Below, one piece after another: positions 43,121 to 49,535 of a stretch of 52,062 bases of DNA. Location of the stretch: positions 1 through 52,062 of the forward strand of contig CAZDWZ010000023.1 in the NCBI GenBank assembly GCA_964509425.1, written 5' to 3'. A model generated the notes under the pieces. The model had not been told where the DNA came from. It searched no databases and saw only the letters and a list, made by a program, of their open reading frames with translations. The DNA is from CAZDWZ01 sp964509425. Its GTDB lineage: Bacteria > Bdellovibrionota_C > UBA2361 > SZUA-149 > CAZDWZ01. The position numbers were made by a program, and so were the translations under genes. Position 1 is the first letter of the stretch. Every line of letters starts with the position of its first letter.

Positions 43121-43777
43121 ATGTCCGAGCGAGTCTTCTTCAGCCGCCACGTCGATCAGGCCGACTACGCGGAAACGCTGAACTACCTCGTCAACTCCAC
43201 GAGGCCGGTGGTCCAGGGCCCCCGCGGCCGGGACCCCGAGTTGCTCTGCGGCACCTGGGTCCAGCTCGTGGGGGCGCCGCTCTTCGCTTACATCGCCGAG
43301 ACGAAGGCGAAGGGCGGTTCCGGGAACTCGAACGGAATCGAGCGGCTGGGCAGGATCCTCCTCGCACACGCCGCCTTCGGCGAGGCACTCCGCCGCTGGC
43401 CGGAGCAGCACGTCGTCGATGTCGAGTTCATCGAGGAGCACGCCTACGTCGTGGACCGCCAGCTCCGATACTATGAACTCGCGGGCCAGAGCGCGGCGCT
43501 CTTCGCGCTCACCCACCAATGCTCCGGCGACCTCTGCGAGGCGAGCGACACCGAGCGCGCGTTGGGCAAGGTGAGCCTCATCACCTTTCCGAACATCGAG
43601 TTCGGGAAGCAGTTCTCGCTCCTCGACGTGTTCACGCCCGTCTACACCCGCATGGAGAAGCGGGCGAACGCGGAACGTGACATGTCGAAGCGCTTCAAGG
43701 CCGGCATCGACCAGCTCTTCTCCGGCGCGGAGGACATCCTCGCTCTCGCGGAGTACATGAACGGGCCGAGCGCGTGA
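43121..43777 (+). CDS. GC-rich orphan, soluble
   Basis: 218 aa, with GGAGGTG just upstream of the ATG. Mostly helical, with no signal peptide or membrane span. Segments such as GIERLGRILLAHAAFGEALR and EFIEEHAYVVDRQLRYYEL suggest a helical bundle, and two cysteines lie in HQCSGDLCE. No family recognised. Third positions are heavily G/C (40 of 60 bases at 43381-43440 are G or C). The 295-codon frame on the opposite strand is a shadow. A strong hairpin follows. Confidence 0.75.
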   Translation: MSERVFFSRHVDQADYAETLNYLVNSTRPVVQGPRGRDPELLCGTWVQLVGAPLFAYIAETKAKGGSGNSNGIERLGRILLAHAAFGEALRRWPEQHVVDVEFIEEHAYVVDRQLRYYELAGQSAALFALTHQCSGDLCEASDTERALGKVSLITFPNIEFGKQFSLLDVFTPVYTRMEKRANAERDMSKRFKAGIDQLFSGAEDILALAEYMNGPSA

Positions 43778-43828
43778 GCGAGCCGCCCTGCAATTCCGCT
43801 GTGCAACTCCGTCTTGTGGTTTGTCGCG

Positions 43829-43860
43829 GGCCGGACGGTGATGCTGTTCACCGCCCGGCC
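43829..43860 (+). terminator. hairpin after the 43121-43777 gene
   Basis: GGCCGGACGGTGA and TCACCGCCCGGCC form two 6-base stems separated by one A/C mismatch, with a 6-base loop, 51 bases after the stop. No T-run. The following stretch to 44152 holds no supported gene. Confidence 0.5.
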
Positions 43861-44152
43861 GCCGAAGCAAGGTTCCTCACCCAGCCGATCGCCCAACGCG
43901 AGACTTCGAATTCCAGGTCTCCCGGAAAAACCATCTCCGCTGACTCCATGCGGCGATTTCAATCTCGCTCTTAGGTATTTCATTCCGCGAGCGAAGCATT
44001 CACGTGAGGTAACTTCGTTCAGATGTAACGGTCCGAAAGCGTTTCATTACGCTCGTCTAGCGTCGAGAACTTGTTTCTATCCACCTGCTTCCAGCCTGTG
44101 GTAGTCGAAACCGAATTCGGCTCACTCCACAGCACTTGAGGAATAGTACTCT

Positions 44153-44434
44153 ATGAAATGTCTCGTTACGCTTTCCACCATTCTTGTAGCTTCTTTGATT
44201 TTCTCAGCCCAAGAATCTCAGACGGCCCATGCACAGGTCAATCCAACTTGGAATTGCGAATGTTTGATTGAAGTGCCGATCGGCGGCGGCCACTATCAAA
44301 TCGTTTACTCGCCTATGTTCAGTTCACCGACTGACCTCAGCAAGGGCGAAGCCGCCAACTGCAGCTATACCTTCCAAGGAACGGAATATCCAGGATTCCA
44401 TTCCTGCTCTCAAGCAATCCAACCCCCGAATTAA
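44153..44434 (+). CDS. small exported Cys-containing protein
   Basis: 93 aa. Signal peptide MKCLVTLSTILVASLIFSAQ with cleavage near AHA at 27. The mature 66 residues hold four cysteines (NCECL, NCSYTF, SCSQ), enough for two disulfides. No family recognised. The ribosome binding site is weak (GAGGAA further upstream). Confidence 0.68.
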   Translation: MKCLVTLSTILVASLIFSAQESQTAHAQVNPTWNCECLIEVPIGGGHYQIVYSPMFSSPTDLSKGEAANCSYTFQGTEYPGFHSCSQAIQPPN

Positions 44435-44647
44435 CGAATCAATCCGGCTTGAAATCTTGTTCGAGACACTGCCGTGATAGGGCGGAGATCTGGTTCTGCG
44501 ACCGTCAGAAGGGTGCTTGGACGAGATTAAAACTGGATCTTCGAACTCTCAAAGACGTCGTATTCGAGATTCGATCAATACAGGGTCAGTGAGACTTCTT
44601 AGGCTGGCTGGAGGGACCCTCTCACGGGGAGAATGCGCGGACACCGA

Positions 44648-45328
44648 TTAATCTTTTCGTGATTTCAAGGAAATGACTAACAGGACACCAGTGACACAAA
44701 TTCCGACTACGAGGAGGGCAGCGTAGGCGATGACTCGTCCGCTCCAGTGGTTCATCTTTGCGAAACCGAGAAAAAGACGGAAGAGTTGTAAAACCACGAT
44801 GACGAGAAAGAAAGCATTCCTAATAATCCACAAATTGCGCTTCCGAGTCAGAGTGACCGCATCGTCCGCGCCTTCAGCGGCAGCACTTGGCCGGTCCGCG
44901 GCAACGACCCCGAACACCGAAACGAGTCCGTAGAGAAAGGTCATCAGTATATTTGTCGGACCGACCCAATGAAGCACCAAAGTGTCGAACGCGAGTGGCA
45001 AGCTTACGCCGAAGAGCACGACAACAATCCGGTCCCCGATATCGTGCCTCAGTCCTGTCCAAGACGACCAATCGAAGAGTTTCCGTGCCATCCAAAAAGG
45101 AGCACAAAGTGCGAAGAAAAACATACCGAGAAGCAGGATCGCCTGTGCAAACAAATTGAGAGATAGTGTTTGCGTCGCGAGCCACGTCATCGAGTGATCG
45201 AGAATCCAAATCTCTGCGCCGTAGATCGTCCCGAGAACGAGCTTATCTTCGATGCCGACCGGGGAAAGCTCGGCACGAGACCTTCGCGGTGCTTCAAAAT
45301 TGACGATACTGTCTGTCGTCGTCTGCAT
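44648..45328 (-). CDS. multi-pass membrane protein
   Basis: 226 aa from ATG 45328, with GGAAAAG upstream; a GTG at 45340 would add 4 residues. A soluble N-terminus of about 40 residues precedes about six membrane spans (AQAILLLGMFFFALCAPFWM, IVVVLFGVSLPLAFDTLVL, ILMTFLYGLVSVFGVVA, LVIVVLQLFRLFLGF, VIAYAALLVVGICVTGVLLV). A charged loop separates the third and fourth strong spans. No family recognised. It is a singleton. Confidence 0.78.
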   Translation of the reverse strand: MQTTTDSIVNFEAPRRSRAELSPVGIEDKLVLGTIYGAEIWILDHSMTWLATQTLSLNLFAQAILLLGMFFFALCAPFWMARKLFDWSSWTGLRHDIGDRIVVVLFGVSLPLAFDTLVLHWVGPTNILMTFLYGLVSVFGVVAADRPSAAAEGADDAVTLTRKRNLWIIRNAFFLVIVVLQLFRLFLGFAKMNHWSGRVIAYAALLVVGICVTGVLLVISLKSRKD

Positions 45329-45480
45329 AGGCTTTTCCACTCCGTGAGCTATCGGCTTTGATGCCTCGGCACCTAGATTCTGAGAGGGAAAAAGAACTTA
45401 TCTTACATGGCGAATATTTTGCGGGAGTTATTGGCCGGTTGAGGAGAGACCCGGCCGGAACTTTCTTGGGCTAGAGGCAT

Positions 45481-45632
45481 TATTCTCAAGGCATCCGATA
45501 TTAAAATTCGTCGGACCGCTCGTTCTTATTCTTACCGAGTCGTCGGAATCCTCCAGTGTGTTCGACGGAATTATCTAAGATCGCATCGCAGTTATAGTCC
45601 GCGGAATGGCGATATCGGGCGCCCTGAGGATA
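45481..45632. mobile_element. RAYT-associated MITE, 152 bp, diverged
   Basis: The left end TATTCTCAAGGCATCCGATA and the right end ATATCGGGCGCCCTGAGGAT face each other. The interior contains further short inverted pieces (TTCGTCGGA, TCGTCGGAATCC, TTCGACGGAATT). It is the most diverged of the three gene-less copies and has no coding capacity. Confidence 0.65.
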
Positions 45633-45773
45633 GGGTGGGGAGTTAAGGTTCAAAACCAAATTGCGATGAAATTCAGAGCTTGCGGAAACCTAAGCGCGTC
45701 TGTTCTTTGCATAAGCCTTAGAGTGAACGACAATTGTTGACCTCCTGAGATAAAGTCCAACAATAGGAAACCA

Positions 45774-46076
45774 ATGAAGATACAAACAACAGACCAATCA
45801 AGGGTCCAAAGCACTCCGCTGAATCTCCCTCCTCCGCTCCCGGAATCCTCGTCACCACAGACAGCGAGTCCGGCCCCGCGGACGGAGCGAAACTCAGGTG
45901 ACGTGGGCAATCAATTGGATCTCCAGGGAACAACCGGAAATGGAGCGGACCAGGCAAGGCGAAAGAATCCTATAATCGGCGGCGCATTAATCCCCGGTGG
46001 GGATCCATTCAAACCTGTCGCAGATCCTCTCGACAGCATAAAGAAGCCCCCGGTATCGGTCGGAGATTCTGAATAG
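45774..46076 (+). CDS. small Pro/Ser-rich hypothetical protein
   Basis: 100 aa, with AGGAAA before the ATG. It is low-complexity and rich in Pro, Ser, Gly and Asp (LNLPPPLPESSS, GGALIPGGDPFKP), probably disordered, without a signal peptide. No family recognised. The frames on the opposite strand at 45650-45957 are less protein-like. A hairpin between this gene and the convergent one supports its reality. Confidence 0.5.
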   Translation: MKIQTTDQSRVQSTPLNLPPPLPESSSPQTASPAPRTERNSGDVGNQLDLQGTTGNGADQARRKNPIIGGALIPGGDPFKPVADPLDSIKKPPVSVGDSE

Positions 46077-46093
46077 AGCGAATACGTTCAAAA

Positions 46094-46142
46094 TCTCTTC
46101 GAAGCCGCCCGGCTCTCGCTTCGCCGGCGCGTTTCGAAGAGA
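46094..46142. terminator. two-way terminator between convergent genes
   Basis: TCTCTTCGAA at 46094-46103 and TTCGAAGAGA at 46133-46142 pair perfectly. The inner GC-rich part can form further pairs. It lies 17 bases after one stop and 30 bases before the other. Confidence 0.6.
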
Positions 46143-46172
46143 GTGGGAACGAGTCGCTTTGAAAGTGGTTCT

Positions 46173-48224
46173 CTATTTATAAGTCCACTCATATTCGTCA
46201 GCCCACCAGCCCAGAGGATCTTCGATCGGCCGGACAGGAGCACATTTCAACTCCCGTTCCGCGCCGGTGTTGCTGATACATTTTGGTGGAGACTCGTTTG
46301 CTGCATCGGGATAGCAGGCACGGCCGATGACATCACTGCATCGCGGATACTTGGGTCCGCAGATATTTATGGCCCCCGCCTGGCAGTCAACGACGAGCTC
46401 CGCTTCTGTGCATCCGAAATAGCCGAAGGGATTCACCCCAATGGTCGTTTGGTTCCCGCATGCGGTAAACTTTATGTTTTCTTTTCCGTATGCTCGAATC
46501 AGTGTCGAAATCCGGTCGGTCGCATTTGAGAAACCGTTCGGTCCCTCGAACCGGGCGCAGCCTGTGGCGATGCAGTTTATCTCCGTGCAGTTCGGCGAGC
46601 TCTTCAGACACACGAGGTAACTCGGCAGGGTAATATCATCATGTCCGTTGCTGTAGTGGTCTCCGTGCACCGCGTCAAAACTCGTGCAGCCCTGGAATCC
46701 GCTCTCCGGCTTCGACCAAGATGAACTTGTAGCGGCAAACTGCTGGATCGGCATCGACTGGAACTGGTCGCAGGAGACCGCTTCACCCATTTTGTTTCCC
46801 GCCTTGAATTCTTCACACTGGAAATAGCCCCTCGATCGGCATTCTCCTCCGGTAAATGAACAGTGCGAAGAAGTCGCCTTGCAGGTCAGCAAATCCTTTG
46901 CCGTTTTACATTTATCATCCTCGTTCGCATCCCAGGTGCACAGGCAGCATTTTTTCGGGGGAACGGGAGACGCCGGAGACGGCGTGGGAGGACTGCACCA
47001 GGAGTCCAGAGTACGGAGCCGGGCGATTATCCACAACAAATCTCCGAGGTTTAGTTCAGAAGCGGGCCGTCCCCGCTGAAGCTCGGCAAGAATTTTTTTG
47101 ACCATCTCTTGATTCTCGAGAACCCACTGCACTCCGGAGCAAACAACGGCGTAGGTGCTGTTTGGCGGGGAGCAATTCTTCTTCGAGTACCCTTTGAGCT
47201 CTTCGATGGATATTTTGCCGTCGGTTGGCGCAACATCGAACTTGTCGAATAGGCGGGCGATTCTCGAGAGCGGCTCGATAAGTGCGTCTCGCTTCGCTTT
47301 GTCGCTGAAGAAATCGCAAATCGCCTTCTTCCGGCTGCTCAACTCTGCGGGAGTTTCTGGCGGTAAACATACACGGAGGACTTCGTCGCCTGATCCGCCA
47401 TGAGTCTGATATCGACGCAGACAACCCGCGAGCGCCTTCTTCAGCATTTCGACGAGTGCGTTTAGATTCGTCATTTGACTGGTGATATCGCCGAGCGGTC
47501 CTCCGCCCGAACCCGGAGGAATCGGCAATTGGCTGAGCTGCTTGTACGCACGGAGGAGTTCTTCCGCGGAAGCCAGAGTGTTCCGGCAATTATTGATAGC
47601 AACGCAACCCCCCGGTTTCGTGCAGACACCACTCTGCATCGATTTCAGGCACGCGTTCACCTCTTCAAAGAGCTTCGGAGTCTTCGCAGAGCATTTGGTC
47701 CCGAATTCAATTAACCGTTTTAAATCCAGGAATCGCTTCAGGAGCCCTTCGAGTTCCATCAGCCGAAAACCGATGAACGCCGCCTGTTCGAGACCGAGAA
47801 GAGCTTCTGCCTCGGTGGCATTCGGACAAGGTTTTATGGAGTCGAGAATCTGAGCGATCCGCCCTAAGTCGGCAGCAATAACTTTCATCGCCGCATCGAT
47901 CGCCTTGAGATCAGGACACGTGCCCTCCGGAGTTTGGCTGAGCTGCGCCAACGCCTCGCTATACGCTTTTTGAGCCGAACTTATGGCGGCATCGATTGTT
48001 CGATTTGCGGCGTCAAACGCTGCTCTGGTGTCGGGACACGCCGTCGTCGAAGTGGGGCCGGTATTCGTATTCGTTCCGGGCCCTCCGTCGCCGAAGAGAA
48101 CAGCGGTCGACTTTTCTTCAGTCGAATTCGTTGTGACGGAAGCTGATTCAGCGTGTACTCCGCTCACGAGCGGAGTTGAAATTCCCACGAACACAATAAC
48201 CGCTTGAATGAACCGAAACCTCAT
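46173..48224 (-). CDS. large exported Cys-rich protein with EF-hand
   Basis: 683 aa. Signal peptide of 25 residues (FIQAVIVFVGISTPLVSGVH, cleavage after AHA). The first 340 residues are helical with many paired cysteines (ACPDT, TCPDL, PCPNA, KCSAK, NNCRN). Around residue 345 an EF-hand-like loop DKFDVAPTDGKISIEELKGY could bind calcium. The C-terminal 270 residues form a second, very Cys-rich domain (KKCCLCTWDANEDDKCKTAK, SHCSFTGGECRSRGYFQCEE) ending in a Trp-rich tail. No family recognised for the whole. It is clearly built for an oxidising place outside the cytoplasm, perhaps the cell surface. Confidence 0.83.
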   Translation of the reverse strand: MRFRFIQAVIVFVGISTPLVSGVHAESASVTTNSTEEKSTAVLFGDGGPGTNTNTGPTSTTACPDTRAAFDAANRTIDAAISSAQKAYSEALAQLSQTPEGTCPDLKAIDAAMKVIAADLGRIAQILDSIKPCPNATEAEALLGLEQAAFIGFRLMELEGLLKRFLDLKRLIEFGTKCSAKTPKLFEEVNACLKSMQSGVCTKPGGCVAINNCRNTLASAEELLRAYKQLSQLPIPPGSGGGPLGDITSQMTNLNALVEMLKKALAGCLRRYQTHGGSGDEVLRVCLPPETPAELSSRKKAICDFFSDKAKRDALIEPLSRIARLFDKFDVAPTDGKISIEELKGYSKKNCSPPNSTYAVVCSGVQWVLENQEMVKKILAELQRGRPASELNLGDLLWIIARLRTLDSWCSPPTPSPASPVPPKKCCLCTWDANEDDKCKTAKDLLTCKATSSHCSFTGGECRSRGYFQCEEFKAGNKMGEAVSCDQFQSMPIQQFAATSSSWSKPESGFQGCTSFDAVHGDHYSNGHDDITLPSYLVCLKSSPNCTEINCIATGCARFEGPNGFSNATDRISTLIRAYGKENIKFTACGNQTTIGVNPFGYFGCTEAELVVDCQAGAINICGPKYPRCSDVIGRACYPDAANESPPKCISNTGAERELKCAPVRPIEDPLGWWADEYEWTYK

Positions 48225-48615
48225 CGTCTCCCTCCAAAAACCAGATCGCCGGAAACGCGGACACCCGGGGATGGTGGATCAGAATTTCGAGGTTCAACGG
48301 AACGCGTAACGCACACGATACCTTACGCTCCGGCACGATCGCGAGAGATCTCTTTCCGGAAAACAGAAAGTACCTCTCTTTGCAGAGCGGCGAATAAACC
48401 CGAAACCCCGATGCAACCACCGTCACGAAGCGGTGGACCCGAGATAAAACCTACGTTTCAGCGAAAATGAATATGAGAACACTGACAGCCGGAACCTAGT
48501 CAGCGGAAGAAGGGTTGGTACTTCAAATTTTCGTCAAGTCTCAAGGATTACATGAGATAAGCTCGAACGTGGTTTCGTCAAGCGCTGAGTAAACCACACG
48601 AAAAGCTGGATATTG

Positions 48616-48763
48616 TATCCTAAGCGTCCGATATTCCAATCCTCCGCGCCGCTGTTGTGACTCTCGTCAAATCACCGGAAACTTCCCGCACATTCAACCG
48701 ACTCTAAAAGATTCAATCGCCGAGAGGATTCCTTCAGTCCCGAAATCGGACGCCCTGAGGATA
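48616..48763. mobile_element. RAYT-associated MITE, 148 bp, at an IS3 remnant
   Basis: The left end TATCCTAAGCGTCCGATAT and the right end AATCGGACGCCCTGAGGATA face each other. The interior (CGCTGTTGTGACTCTCGTC, AATCACCGGAAACTTCCC) matches the copy at 40212-40357. It abuts the broken 5' end of an IS3 transposase fragment. The stretch 48225-48615 before it holds no supported gene. Confidence 0.78.
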
Positions 48764-48765
48764 GA

Positions 48766-49146
48766 GTGAGTAGCTTTAACGATGTCGAGCTCGTCATGTC
48801 TGCCTTCTGGGCAGCGCTGAAGGAGAGACATCCGAACCCGGGTTTCATCGTCCATTCCGACCGAGGAGGACCGTTTGCCGCGAAGAAGTACCGCGCGATG
48901 CTCCAGAGCGTCGGAGCCGTACAAAGCATGAGTCGCAAAGGCAATTGCTACGACAACGCTGTCTGCGAAAGCTTCTTTCACAGCCTCAAAGTTGAACTCG
49001 ACGCTCATCGAGTCTATGAAGGACGAGCTGACGCTCGTAGCGATCTCTTTGAATTTATCGAAGCGTTCTACAACAGAGAACGCATTCACTCAGCGCTCGG
49101 TTTCCAAAGTCCCGAGCAGTTCGAGTTGTTGGCTAGGAGTGCTTAA
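48766..49146 (+). pseudogene. IS3-family transposase OrfB, C-terminal fragment
   Basis: 126 codons keeping the last part of the DDE integrase core: FIVHSDRGGPFAAKKYRAML with the second Asp, SMSRKGNCYDNAVCESFFHS with the final Glu, then FIEAFYNRERIHSALGFQSP. The N-terminal part, with OrfA, the helix-turn-helix and the first Asp, is missing, so it is inactive. The break coincides with the MITE at 48616-48763. After the stop, GTGTCCACCGAAGAGGGGGA followed by AGATCA looks like the IS3-type terminal repeat, putting the IS end near 49177, only about 11 bases from the end of the immunity gene. Confidence 0.82.
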
Positions 49147-49187
49147 CTCCGTGTCCACCGAAGAGGGGGAAGATCACCCCTTTTCCT

Positions 49188-49535
49188 CTACCTCGTCACG
49201 TCTATTACATGCACACCACCATCGCTTCGACGAACGCGAGTCTCGAGCGTTTCTCCGTGAAAACCATCCGGGATTGTTCCTCGCACAACCCATACGTCGC
49301 CTTCGAGGGTCGCCGTGTAAGGCTCAAACTTGTCGGTGCTTTCCTTACTGTAAAGGCTACTCCCTCGCTTTTTCTCGTGGAGAGCAATCCACGACTTCCT
49401 TGCCTCTGCAATCGCAACTTCCGCCGTCTGGACTGGCTGCCTACTTGATTCCGGAAAAACGACAAAAAGAATCACCGAGCAGAGTAGCTGCAGAACCAGC
49501 AGTAGAGATAACCTGAGATATCGATGCTTTACCAT
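49188..49535 (-). CDS. NTF2-fold immunity protein paired with the Rhs toxin
   Basis: 115 aa from ATG 49535. The start overlaps the stop of the Rhs gene (ATGGTAA, 7 bases), a sign of translational coupling. A hydrophobic N-terminus (LRLSLLLVLQLLCSVILFVV) anchors it in the membrane or exports it. The C-terminal domain has the NTF2-fold immunity pattern: AEVAIAEARKSWIALHEKK, then YTATLEGDVWVVRGTIPDGF and a final GGVHVIDVTR. By position and family it should neutralise the toxin carried at the C-terminus of the Rhs protein. The membrane anchor suggests that protection is needed in or beyond the periplasm. The longer frame to 49577 is not needed. Confidence 0.82.
   Translation of the reverse strand: MVKHRYLRLSLLLVLQLLCSVILFVVFPESSRQPVQTAEVAIAEARKSWIALHEKKRGSSLYSKESTDKFEPYTATLEGDVWVVRGTIPDGFHGETLETRVRRSDGGVHVIDVTR

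Noticed and set aside
22642..43860. GC-rich genes plus hairpins as an integron cassette array
   Set aside because: The genes are on both strands and separated by normal genes, no attC-type core (GTTRRRY/RYYYAAC) was found at the hairpins, and no integrase is present.
42983..43870. 295-codon open frame on the minus strand
   Set aside because: Antisense shadow of the GC-rich gene 43121-43777; Arg, Glu and Val-biased composition and no start signal.
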